From positions 43,055-107,054 of the forward strand of contig CANFRV010000011.1 of assembly GCA_947449575.1 (NCBI GenBank): DNA of 64,000 bases. Direction: 5' to 3'. The notes beneath the pieces are model-generated. The model was not told the DNA's origin. It did no database searches and worked only from the letters and a program-made list of their open reading frames with translations. The stretch's first letter is position 1, and every line of letters begins with the position of its first letter. The position numbers and the translations under genes were made by a program. The stretch is from Flavobacteriales bacterium. GTDB taxonomy: Bacteria > Bacteroidota > Bacteroidia > Flavobacteriales_D > Crocinitomicaceae. Of the stretch, positions 33,960-42,555 are shown in pieces.

Positions 33960-36624
33960 TCAAACTAAAATGGCCTGCAATATTGTGAATTGCATCTGTA
34001 ATTGCACATGATACATAATGCAGTTTGTAGGTATAAAGTCCATCTTGCACTAAAATTCCCTTATATGTCCCATCCCAACCTAATTTTGGGTCGCTCGAAA
34101 TGAAAACTTCCTCACCCCATCTATTATACACTCGAAAATCCCATTCTAAAATATCGAGATAATACTTCGCTTCGAAAATATTATTAAACTCATCTCCATC
34201 AGGTGTAAAAGCATTTGGGAAATACAACATGAAAGGTTCAATGTATATTTTTTGCTTACTTGTATCACTACAGCCAAATTCATTTGTGACAATCTGAATT
34301 GGATAAAATGTTCCATCGTCCAAATAACTATACGCTGGATTTTGCTCATTTGAAAAGGAATGACCATCAAATAGATACTGAAAAGTTGATCCACCTGCTG
34401 ATTGATCCGTAAACTGAATTAATGAATGGCAAATATCTGTCTCTGCTGGCGTGACCATAAAATCAGAAGTTGGACTTGGGTGAACATTTACTAAATTTAT
34501 TTTATCGATATACAACGTGTCAACACATCCCTCCAAGGCGTGAATCGATAATGACACATCATATTGTCCGACAGCATCATACACAGTGGTAGGATTAGCG
34601 GTTGTTGAGGTTAAACCATTCCCAAAATCCCAAAAATAAATCAATGGAGAATCAGAGGAACATAAATCCGTAAAATCAGCAACAAAAGGAACACATTGAA
34701 GACCAGGCTCTAACTTAAAGTCAATCGTTGGTTCTTTGTAAATAAAAATAGTCGAAGTATACGTGTCCTTGCAATCGCCATAATTTCCAACTAAGGTGAT
34801 GGGTATTAATCCTGCAGTAGGAAAAACTACATTACTCACATCTAAATTTGTTGAACTCGGAGAAGTAGCTCCTGTTCCAAAATTCCATAAATAAGTAGTC
34901 GTAGGCGATCCTACCATAGATCCATCAAAATTGAAACTATTTCCCGTAATACATAAAGAATCATTTGAAGTGAATGAAACATCTAAAATTTCATTCATTA
35001 CAAGAATTTGCGTTGCTGTATCAATGCATGAACCCGAAGAACCAGCAATTAAAGTGACTAAATAACTACCAGGCGTTTGGTAGGTATAACTTGGCTGAAA
35101 TTGAGTACTATGATCAGAAGACGAAAGTGTAGAACCAAAATCCCAACTATAAAACAGAGCATTCGTTGTCGTATTTATCATCGTAACGGATAATCCCTCG
35201 CATAAATAGTTGGGAGGGGGAGCGAAATTTGCTTCAACCATTGGGAAAATATAAATCGAATCCAGGAAAGTAGCATCACATGTGCCGAGATGACCAGTTA
35301 AGGAAACAGGGATAAATCCAGCAGTAGTAAAAACGACATTATTTACATCTAAATTTGTAGAAGATAAAGGAAATCCACTTGGCCCAAAATCCCATAAAAA
35401 TGTGGCAGCTGAAGATCCTATCACCTCGCCATTAAAATTGAACGAATTATTTGTCACGCAAATAGAATCAGTTGTGGTATAGGAAACTTCCAAGAATTGA
35501 TTCACTGTAATCGTTTGCGTAACCGTATCTGTACAAGGCCATCCTGGATTAGCAATTAGCGTTACTTCATATGTTCCAGGTGCTGGATAAGTAAATGTTG
35601 GTTCAAATTGCGAACTTACATCTGAATTTGAGCTAGTTACTCCAAAATTCCAAGCATAATTTGTTGCTCCATAGGAGTTATTATCAAATGTCACAGTTAA
35701 ACCTTGACAATACGAAAGAAAATAATCCATGTCTTCTTGCACGGGTATATTCGCTTGCAAAGTAATGTTACAATTTATCACTTTAAACAAAAAATCACGG
35801 ATCGTTTCGCCTACTAAAACACCCGATCTAAATTCTTGAACTCTAATTCCAACCACAAAAAGTCCTAACATGAGCGGGGAAGCAGTCAAAACACCTGTTG
35901 AAGGATCAATACTAACAGAAGCACCAGGACCTAATGGATTTGCCGCCGAAAAACTAGACAACCAACTTACTGGCGCATAAGCGGGAGATGGCGGTGGATT
36001 TGGCATTGGATTAGAAGAATTTGCTCCAGAATACGGCGAAACCAATGAATAAACCAATTGATCTCCATCTGGATCAGTAGCGCTGTGATTAAAAACCAAA
36101 TCTTCATTGTTGCAAAGAATCGAAGGAGGGTATCCATTAAATCGGGGACTAGAATTCACCAGAAAAGGAGTTTCCGGGCCAGGAATATGCGTTGTTAAAG
36201 TTAGCCCTGTATTATCGGGAGAGTTTAGATTTAAAACATTTGGGCCGCGGCAACATCGTTGATATGCCAATGTATATCCGCCAATAGTGGGAGGCAATGT
36301 TACAATAGTTATGTAAATCGTTTTTTCAATGCAAATATCATTCGGAGGAACTACACAAGGATTTGTAAATGTAATTGGGACATTCGTACTTCCTGTAAAA
36401 GGAATCATCACATTTTGCACCAACATGTTTGAACTTGTGAAAATACCTAAACTCAAAGGGTCATCATATGCTGCCCCCGTAGAAAAGCAATCTCGGTATA
36501 ATGCGATAGAAATTTTATACTGATTAGATCCTAGATAATTATAATAAATTTCTCCTCCAACTATATGTGATGCATAAGAGTTCAGACAAGAAAAAAATAA
36601 TATTACTAGTAAATAGCGACGCAT
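33952..36624 (-). CDS. PKD-repeat surface protein with T9SS type B sorting domain
   Basis: An 890-residue secreted protein. A signal peptide (MRRYLLVILFFSCLNSYAS) is followed by HIVGGEIYYNYLGSNQY, the usual opening of gliding-motility-associated surface proteins, and an Ig-like region to about 290. Five to six PKD domains follow (about 300-795), each with a WDFG/WNFG motif. Two of them form a ~166-residue unit that is duplicated in tandem (about 306-467 and 475-636). The end (PNAFTPDGDEFNN, YNRWGEEVF, WDGTYKG) is the T9SS type B C-terminal domain that targets secretion through the outer membrane. Probable adhesin or matrix protein. Confidence 0.92.
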   Translation of the reverse strand: MRRYLLVILFFSCLNSYASHIVGGEIYYNYLGSNQYKISIALYRDCFSTGAAYDDPLSLGIFTSSNMLVQNVMIPFTGSTNVPITFTNPCVVPPNDICIEKTIYITIVTLPPTIGGYTLAYQRCCRGPNVLNLNSPDNTGLTLTTHIPGPETPFLVNSSPRFNGYPPSILCNNEDLVFNHSATDPDGDQLVYSLVSPYSGANSSNPMPNPPPSPAYAPVSWLSSFSAANPLGPGASVSIDPSTGVLTASPLMLGLFVVGIRVQEFRSGVLVGETIRDFLFKVINCNITLQANIPVQEDMDYFLSYCQGLTVTFDNNSYGATNYAWNFGVTSSNSDVSSQFEPTFTYPAPGTYEVTLIANPGWPCTDTVTQTITVNQFLEVSYTTTDSICVTNNSFNFNGEVIGSSAATFLWDFGPSGFPLSSTNLDVNNVVFTTAGFIPVSLTGHLGTCDATFLDSIYIFPMVEANFAPPPNYLCEGLSVTMINTTTNALFYSWDFGSTLSSSDHSTQFQPSYTYQTPGSYLVTLIAGSSGSCIDTATQILVMNEILDVSFTSNDSLCITGNSFNFDGSMVGSPTTTYLWNFGTGATSPSSTNLDVSNVVFPTAGLIPITLVGNYGDCKDTYTSTIFIYKEPTIDFKLEPGLQCVPFVADFTDLCSSDSPLIYFWDFGNGLTSTTANPTTVYDAVGQYDVSLSIHALEGCVDTLYIDKINLVNVHPSPTSDFMVTPAETDICHSLIQFTDQSAGGSTFQYLFDGHSFSNEQNPAYSYLDDGTFYPIQIVTNEFGCSDTSKQKIYIEPFMLYFPNAFTPDGDEFNNIFEAKYYLDILEWDFRVYNRWGEEVFISSDPKLGWDGTYKGILVQDGLYTYKLHYVSCAITDAIHNIAGHFSLIK

Positions 36625-36628
36625 TCAG

Positions 36629-36636
36629 TAAAAATA
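36629..36636 (-). promoter_or_regulatory. Candidate -7 box TATTTTTA of the PKD gene
   Basis: One mismatch to TAnnTTTG, 4 bases before the ATG at 36624, the same spacing as at 31542-31549. Confidence 0.35.
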
Positions 36637-36697
36637 CTCGAAAATATTCAATTTGAAAAACAGTTTATCATATAAATCGTTAAATATTAGTTAAATG

Positions 36698-37528
36698 CTA
36701 TTGCGATAAACTGTTTTTATTCAGTGTAAGTAAATTAAAATCATCCACCGAATAGAGGAATTCATAGGATAGAGTCCTCTGGGATTTGTCTGAAGAAACT
36801 ATTTTTTTAATTTCTGTATTTTGAAGAAATTTTGGAGTAGGTAGCTGAAAAAAATTAGCAGCGTTTTGATAATATTTTTCCTTTGTTGGATGAATTGGAT
36901 AACAACCATTTATGACTTCACCCCAAAAATTTTTATTGATTATTTGTTCAATCAATCCGATAGCATCTTTCTGATGAATTAGATTAATAGGTGAATTTCC
37001 ATGTTGCACATTTTCTCTTCCCGCCAAGGTTTTTATAGGATGTCTATTCTCGCCTATTAATCCTGCTAGTCGAAGAATAGTTAATCGTTCACCTAAAATT
37101 TGCCGGCAATTCACTTCTGCCATCACAGTTTCTTTCGAAAGATCGGCCTGAGCAAATTGATATTCTTCTGTGGCAATCTCTAAAGTATCTGGATAAACAC
37201 TTGTTGTACTGATAAAAATCACCTTCGTTCTTTGTGCTAAGGTAGCACACACCTTCATTATTTCTTGGGAATACTGAAAGAAAATTCCTTTTTCTCTTGG
37301 GGGAATATTAAGTACTAAAATATCAATATCATCTAAAAATGACAGAGAATCTTCATTTATATCCTGAGAAAAAGACCAAAGTTTACTAACTATACCTACT
37401 TCCTCTAACTGAGGTAACTTTTGCGGAGAAGTGGTGGTTCCAATGATTGTATTTCCTTTTTTTAGCAAAGAAATAGCCAAAGGTAAACCCAACCAACCAC
37501 AACCTAGTATTGCAATTTTTAATTTCAT
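36698..37528 (-). CDS. NAD(P)-binding epimerase-like protein (extended SDR)
   Basis: A 276-residue Rossmann-fold protein. The dinucleotide motif is ILGCGWLGLPLA (7-18), followed by ISTTSVYPD, the region that carries the catalytic Ser/Tyr in extended short-chain dehydrogenases, and HQKDAIGLIEQII. It belongs to the YeeZ-like subgroup of NAD-dependent epimerase/dehydratase proteins. Substrate is unknown. It lies 50 bases downstream of pdhB on the same strand and could be co-transcribed. Confidence 0.8.
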   Translation of the reverse strand: MKLKIAILGCGWLGLPLAISLLKKGNTIIGTTTSPQKLPQLEEVGIVSKLWSFSQDINEDSLSFLDDIDILVLNIPPREKGIFFQYSQEIMKVCATLAQRTKVIFISTTSVYPDTLEIATEEYQFAQADLSKETVMAEVNCRQILGERLTILRLAGLIGENRHPIKTLAGRENVQHGNSPINLIHQKDAIGLIEQIINKNFWGEVINGCYPIHPTKEKYYQNAANFFQLPTPKFLQNTEIKKIVSSDKSQRTLSYEFLYSVDDFNLLTLNKNSLSQ

Positions 37529-37578
37529 GCTTTTGTAAATCAGCTATGATTGCGAAGAAAAGTGTAAAGAAGAAAAAG

Positions 37579-38559
37579 TTAGTTTCTATTAAAAGTACTC
37601 CTTACAGCTTTGACTACACGATCAATATTTGGTAAAGCTTCATCTATTAATGTGGGAGAAAAAGCTAAAGGCGTATCTGTTTGCGTAACTCGCATCACTG
37701 GCGCATCTAAAAAGTCAAAAGCATATCGTTGCAAATGGTAAGCGATTTCAGAAGAAATAGATGCTAATGGCCAAGCTTCTTCCACACATACACATCTGTT
37801 TGTTTTTTTAACTGATTCCACAACACACGCATAATCGATTGGACGAACAGTACGTAAATCTACTATTTCGCATGAAATACCTTCTTTTTGAAGCACTTCT
37901 GCAGCAGCATGAACTACCTTCATTATTTTTCCAAAAGAAACAATTGTGACATCTGTACCTTTTCTTTTAATGTCAGCCACTCCGATTGGAATAATATATT
38001 CGCCATCCGGAATCTCGCCTTTGTCGCCATACATTTTTTCAGACTCCATAATAAGTACTGGATCATTATCACGTATAGCTGCTTTCAACAATCCTTTCGC
38101 GTCATATGGAGTTGATGGAGTAATTACCTTTAATCCTGGAACATTTGCGTAGAATGATTCAAAACTAGTTGAATGTGTAGCTCCTAATTGACCAGCAGGA
38201 CCATTACCACCTCTAAAAACGATTGGGCAATTATACTGACCTCCAGACATTTGAAGCATTTTTGCGGCACTATTTATAATTTGATCAGAAGCTAATACAG
38301 CAAAATTCCATGTCATAAATTCAACAATTGGACGCAAACCATTCATAGAAGCGCCAACTGCAATTCCAGTAAAACCAAGTTCAGCAATAGGCGTATCAAT
38401 TACTCGTTTCGCGCCAAATTCTTTCAACATGTCTTGCGATACTTTGTAAGCTCCGTTATACTCTGCTACCTCTTCACCCATTAAAAATACAGATGAATCG
38501 CGACGCATTTCTTCACACATTGCCTCTCTTAATGCTTCTCTAAATTGTACAGTTCTCAT
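37579..38559 (-). CDS. pdhB: Pyruvate dehydrogenase E1 component, beta subunit
   Basis: A 326-residue thiamine-diphosphate-enzyme subunit (transketolase pyrimidine-binding domain plus C-terminal domain). The opening MRTVQFREALREAMCEEMRR with FLMGEEVAEYNGAYKV, and later RGGNGPAGQLGATHS and TVRPIDYACVVESVKKTNR, match pyruvate/branched-chain E1 beta. ATG 38559 is chosen over ATG 38589. E1 alpha and E2 are not adjacent, so pyruvate specificity rests on close similarity to Bacteroidota PdhB. Confidence 0.9.
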   Translation of the reverse strand: MRTVQFREALREAMCEEMRRDSSVFLMGEEVAEYNGAYKVSQDMLKEFGAKRVIDTPIAELGFTGIAVGASMNGLRPIVEFMTWNFAVLASDQIINSAAKMLQMSGGQYNCPIVFRGGNGPAGQLGATHSTSFESFYANVPGLKVITPSTPYDAKGLLKAAIRDNDPVLIMESEKMYGDKGEIPDGEYIIPIGVADIKRKGTDVTIVSFGKIMKVVHAAAEVLQKEGISCEIVDLRTVRPIDYACVVESVKKTNRCVCVEEAWPLASISSEIAYHLQRYAFDFLDAPVMRVTQTDTPLAFSPTLIDEALPNIDRVVKAVRSTFNRN

Positions 38560-38602
38560 GCTTCTATAAATAACAATCTTATTAACCAACTATATGGAAC
38601 GT

Positions 38603-38610
38603 CAAAAATA
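38603..38610 (-). promoter_or_regulatory. -7 promoter box TATTTTTG of pdhB
   Basis: Perfect TAnnTTTG on the minus strand, 43 bases before the pdhB ATG. Confidence 0.6.
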
Positions 38611-38707
38611 ACATTTTTTAAAATAAATAACTAACATGTATGCAGTAATAACGAATTTTTAGACGAGAGCGAAGAAAACCTTTATTTTTTCAGTTCTCGA
38701 AAACCGC

Positions 38708-39721
38708 TTATAAATTATAATGCTTCATCATTTCAGACAATCGAGCGATAATTTCTTCCCTAAACTCAATAGGTTCTATTATTTCAATTCCCCCAGCATA
38801 GCTTAAAATAGATCGTATAAATTCCTCAGAAATTAATACCTTCAATTGAAATGTTACCCTGTTTTTCCCTTCTTTTAGAACTATTTGAGAGGAATGAAAA
38901 GGTTGAGAAATAATATACTTTGACGAAACATTGTCCGCTTTAAAAATAATTGTTGAAGGTTCGTCTTCACTACTTGTTATTCCTATTGCATGTTTAAAAA
39001 ACAAGTCCGCATCAAAGTCTAGAGGTTTTTCTCCTTTTTCCTCCAAAATTAGCACATCGCTCATACGCTCTAGGGCATACGTCATTACATGCTTCTTGTC
39101 TAAATCAAACGAAATTAAGTACCATCTATTTCTATATTCTTTCAATAATAGCGGAACGACTTTTCTATGCTTCGCTTTCCCAGATACAAAACTAGTGTAC
39201 TCAAATGATGCTAATAAACTATTTCGAATCGCTTCTAATATAGGAGCTAAAAACTCATTTCCACTTGACGAAAGCGCTACTTCAAATTGAACAAAACTAG
39301 AAATGTCAGAATCTCTAGGATCATCAGAAATAGTTATCCTATCAACAATTTTGTCAATTGCATTTCCAAATTGTTTAAACATATCAACCTCACGAAACTG
39401 CTTCAAGGTATTGATTGCAAACTTTATAGAAGTGACATCATCGTTTGTTAAAGGAATATCATTAATAGAAAAGTCTGGATCTGTATAAAAATATCCACCT
39501 TCTCTTTTATTATACTTAATAGGTGCGTCATGCTCCAAACGCATTGCAAAAAGATCTTTTTCTATTGTTGAATCACAAATATTTTCACCATCAACACTAC
39601 CAAATAAAGCTTCTTCACATAATTCTCTGAGGTCTTTTTTAGAAGGGAAAGGACGGTATTTATTCCGTAAAGATCTATCAATTATTCGATAACGGATGAG
39701 GGCGTTCTTTATATGAGGCAT
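38708..39721 (-). CDS. WYL-domain transcriptional regulator
   Basis: A 337-residue DeoR/YafY-like regulator. The N-terminal ~75 residues form a winged helix (RYRIIDRSLRN ... STIEKDLFAMRLEHDAPIKY with the GGYFYTDP wing), and the WYL domain is centred on RNRWYLISFD (W200-Y201-L202). WYL domains bind ligands, often nucleotides or nucleic acid. It is 21 bases downstream of the large uncharacterised gene at 39743 and probably shares its transcript, so it may regulate or sense the activity of that protein. WYL regulators often accompany defence genes, but nothing else here supports a defence island. Confidence 0.88.
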   Translation of the reverse strand: MPHIKNALIRYRIIDRSLRNKYRPFPSKKDLRELCEEALFGSVDGENICDSTIEKDLFAMRLEHDAPIKYNKREGGYFYTDPDFSINDIPLTNDDVTSIKFAINTLKQFREVDMFKQFGNAIDKIVDRITISDDPRDSDISSFVQFEVALSSSGNEFLAPILEAIRNSLLASFEYTSFVSGKAKHRKVVPLLLKEYRNRWYLISFDLDKKHVMTYALERMSDVLILEEKGEKPLDFDADLFFKHAIGITSSEDEPSTIIFKADNVSSKYIISQPFHSSQIVLKEGKNRVTFQLKVLISEEFIRSILSYAGGIEIIEPIEFREEIIARLSEMMKHYNL

Positions 39722-39742
39722 ATGATTTTACTTTTAAGGAAA

Positions 39743-41167
39743 CTATATTGCAGAAGGCTCTTTCGGCTGATGAAAGCCAAATAATTCATAATACTTAATT
39801 GCTTTTACGACCTGTTCTGGTAAATCATCTTCCCAATGTGTAGCATTTGCTTTAATTTTAGAAAGAACATCATCAGACATTATAGATAGTAATTTTGGAT
39901 TATAATTTTCAATAGCTTCCAACTTATTATTATCATGCATGTATTGTAACAAGCCATTTAAATGTTTCGGAATTCGCAGATTACTTAATGAGTATAATTC
40001 TCCTGAATCCACATCGGTAGCTGGGTATACGAATAATTTTACATTGTGTCCGAAACCTCTACCAAAAGCCTCCAACACACCGCCTGGTAAATTATCATAA
40101 TAGCGTTCATCAAAAATACTGTGTAAATTATACACACCTAAAATTACACCCATTTTTTTCTCCTTAGCGATTGAAGCTAAATAATCGACCATTTTGTAAT
40201 GCTTCAAATAATTTGAAATCATCACGGTGTATCCTAAAGAACCGAGTAATTCAGCACGATCCACGAAATCTTTATCTAATATTTTTCCATCCGCCGTTAA
40301 ATCTTTTAAGGTAAGTTCGAAGATTACACTTACGTTTTCTTCTTCCACCTCTTCTTCCTTCAAGAAAAGTTCTAACCCCGTCTCAATCATGTCGATATGA
40401 ACTTTTGTGACTGGCCTGAATCTGCCGCGCATCAACAAAATATTTCTCTTATAAAGAGCCGTAGCAGGCTGCAATACATTCCCACATAAATCGAACATGG
40501 TAGCATCCGTCATCCCTCTTTTCACAAGATTTAGAGCAATGATACGATTATCTGTGTATTCAAAATCCGGACCAGACACACGCAGCATATCTATTTCCAT
40601 ACGATCTCTTGGTAAACGATGCACCAAATTGTCTAAAAATAAATCTAAATCATTATTATAAAAATAAGCCGCATGGATTAGGTTTACTCCTAAAATACCC
40701 AGTGATTCCTGCTGTGCTTTATGGCTAATATCATGCATTTTTATGTGCAAAATAATATCATTTGGCTTTGATTCAAGGTTTAATTGGAAACGAACTCCAA
40801 CCCAACCATGACCTTGATTTGTTTTGTGGTAATTCAGTGATTCAACCGTGTTACAGAAAGCAAAAAAACGAGATTCCTTATACTTTTCAGGTAAACGAAA
40901 TTTCATTGTTTCAAATTCCGTTTCAAGCATGGTGACCAATCGTTCCTCACAAACATAACGTGAAGCTTCACCATACATAGAATCTGATACTTTCATATCA
41001 TAAGCAGACTGCGAAAAAGCGATCGTTCCAGAACTTCCGCCCGCTCTAAAGAAATTAGCAACTACTTCTTGTCCCGCACCAATTTCTGCAAAACATCCGT
41101 AAATATCTTTGGTAAGATTAATCTTTAATGCCTTCTCTTCTGTCGTTAATTTATTGTCAAACCCCAT
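39743..41167 (-). CDS. Conserved protein of unknown function, 474 residues
   Basis: A soluble 474-residue protein, beginning MGFDNKLTTEEKALKINL and then IYGCFAEIGAGQEVVANFF, FRAGGSSGTIAFSQSAYD and YVCEERLVTMLETE, strings I recognise as a conserved family in Bacteroidota and some other bacteria. Automated pipelines, as I recall, often label relatives nicotinate-nucleotide adenylyltransferase, but no HxGH nucleotidyltransferase motif is visible, so I do not adopt that. No signal peptide or membrane segment. It has a perfect -7 box upstream and a WYL regulator 21 bases downstream. Its activity is unknown. Confidence 0.75.
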   Translation of the reverse strand: MGFDNKLTTEEKALKINLTKDIYGCFAEIGAGQEVVANFFRAGGSSGTIAFSQSAYDMKVSDSMYGEASRYVCEERLVTMLETEFETMKFRLPEKYKESRFFAFCNTVESLNYHKTNQGHGWVGVRFQLNLESKPNDIILHIKMHDISHKAQQESLGILGVNLIHAAYFYNNDLDLFLDNLVHRLPRDRMEIDMLRVSGPDFEYTDNRIIALNLVKRGMTDATMFDLCGNVLQPATALYKRNILLMRGRFRPVTKVHIDMIETGLELFLKEEEVEEENVSVIFELTLKDLTADGKILDKDFVDRAELLGSLGYTVMISNYLKHYKMVDYLASIAKEKKMGVILGVYNLHSIFDERYYDNLPGGVLEAFGRGFGHNVKLFVYPATDVDSGELYSLSNLRIPKHLNGLLQYMHDNNKLEAIENYNPKLLSIMSDDVLSKIKANATHWEDDLPEQVVKAIKYYELFGFHQPKEPSAI

Positions 41168-41185
41168 TTCTAGTATTGTTGGCTA

Positions 41186-41193
41186 CAAATTTA
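41186..41193 (-). promoter_or_regulatory. -7 promoter box TAAATTTG of the unknown-WYL unit
   Basis: Perfect TAnnTTTG on the minus strand, 18 bases before ATG 41167. Confidence 0.6.
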
Positions 41194-41194
41194 T

Positions 41195-41241
41195 GAAAAA
41201 TCGCGGAAATAAAGTGTTAATTTTATGATAAAGAATCCGCG
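41195..41241 (-). terminator. Possible terminator after the NamZ-like gene
   Basis: Minus strand CGCGGA ... TCCGCG followed by ATTTTT; the loop is long (about 28 bases), so the call is weak. Confidence 0.35.
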
Positions 41242-41244
41242 CTT

Positions 41245-42555
41245 CTAATCATACAAAAGATAACGCTGCCTAATTTTTTTAAAATTATCTATCCCTGGCT
41301 TCCATGAAGCTCTAATCTCTTTTACAGAACGACCTGCTAAAATTTGTTCTTTCAATTCATTGTTCCCCGCCAAATGATTAAAAAATGCAGGTTGATTAAT
41401 AAATTGTGACGTATCTCCTAACATTGTTTTTGCTTGAATAATCCAGTTTAGATTCAATTCATAAGTCCGCTTTTTTAAAGTATTTTGCAAATCAAACCCA
41501 TTGCAAACGATGTTCTCACACAAAGGATTTTTTGCCCCAAAACAAGAAATCGGAGTAAATGAAAAACCCTTATATGGGAATGATGGATGCCCATACATTT
41601 CAAAAGGTCTGTCGGTTCCTCTTCCTATACTAACGGATGTTGCTTCGAACAAACATAAACTAGGATATAAAGTAATAGCTGTTTCAGAACGAAGATTAGG
41701 AGAAGGTGCAACCGGTAAAACATATTTGGATTTGTGCACGTAATATTTACAAGGTACAATCCATAAATCACACTGTAAATTATCACTAAGCCAAAATTCG
41801 CCATTGACCATTAACGCATATTCGCCGATTGTCATTCCATAAACGATAGGAACAGGATCCATTCCAACAAACGATTTTTGCGATAGTTCAAGCACAGGAC
41901 CATCCACATAATGACCATTTGGATTAGGCCGATCTAAAATTATTATCGGTTTTTTATTTTCTGCGCAAGCCTCCATCACATAGTGCAAAGTCGAAATATA
42001 CGTGTAAAACCTCACTCCTACATCTTGTATATCATAAATCACTATGTCAACATCTGCAAGTTGTTCTGGATAGGGTTTTTTATTTTTTCCATACAAAGAA
42101 ATTAACGGGATACCTGTTTTTGTGTCAATTGTATTTCTCACTTTTTCCCCTGCATCTGCATCACCTCTAAAACCATGTTCAGGAGAAAACACCTTTTTTA
42201 TAACTACGCCCAAAGAAAGCAAAGTATCTACAAGATGCGTATTTCCTATTGTGCTCGTTTGATTTCCAACAATAGCCACTCTTTTTCCTTTCAAAGAATC
42301 TAAATACAAATTCATTCTAGAACAACCAAGCATGGGTTGATGAAACTCATGATACACTGTATTTTCAACTTTAACAGTAGCTGGTAAAGCTTCAATAACA
42401 GATACTTCTATTTTTTCTCTTGTCTGTTTTTCGGCCTCATTTTCAGATAGTACACTACACGATGAAATCAAAAACAGTAAAATACTTTTTAGGCACAAAA
42501 GCTTTGTGTACTTTAGCGTCAAAAAAGATCTTTTATTGTCATTTGAATATTTCAT
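41245..42555 (-). CDS. DUF1343 lipoprotein, NamZ-type exo-beta-N-acetylmuramidase
   Basis: A 436-residue protein if begun at ATG 42555. DUF1343 members studied in Bacteroidota and Bacillus (NamZ) remove N-acetylmuramic acid from peptidoglycan fragments. Recognisable stretches: VAIVGNQTS, KVFSPEHGFRGDADAGE, IPLISLYGKNKKPYPEQL, DVDIVIYDIQDVGVRFYTYI and ILDRPNPNGHYVDGP. A hydrophobic run ending LFLISSC supplies a lipobox, so it is probably anchored facing the periplasm. The start is uncertain: a TTG at 42498 would give the more usual short signal. The ATG start overlaps the divergent permease gene's 5' end. Confidence 0.85.
   Translation of the reverse strand: MKYSNDNKRSFLTLKYTKLLCLKSILLFLISSCSVLSENEAEKQTREKIEVSVIEALPATVKVENTVYHEFHQPMLGCSRMNLYLDSLKGKRVAIVGNQTSTIGNTHLVDTLLSLGVVIKKVFSPEHGFRGDADAGEKVRNTIDTKTGIPLISLYGKNKKPYPEQLADVDIVIYDIQDVGVRFYTYISTLHYVMEACAENKKPIIILDRPNPNGHYVDGPVLELSQKSFVGMDPVPIVYGMTIGEYALMVNGEFWLSDNLQCDLWIVPCKYYVHKSKYVLPVAPSPNLRSETAITLYPSLCLFEATSVSIGRGTDRPFEMYGHPSFPYKGFSFTPISCFGAKNPLCENIVCNGFDLQNTLKKRTYELNLNWIIQAKTMLGDTSQFINQPAFFNHLAGNNELKEQILAGRSVKEIRASWKPGIDNFKKIRQRYLLYD

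Noticed and set aside
38708..41167. WYL regulator and unknown protein as a defence island
   Set aside because: No nuclease, methylase, helicase or other defence gene is adjacent; recQ is far away and a standard housekeeping type.
39743..41167. Label nicotinate-nucleotide adenylyltransferase
   Set aside because: No HxGH or ISSTxxR-type nucleotidyltransferase motif is visible in the sequence.
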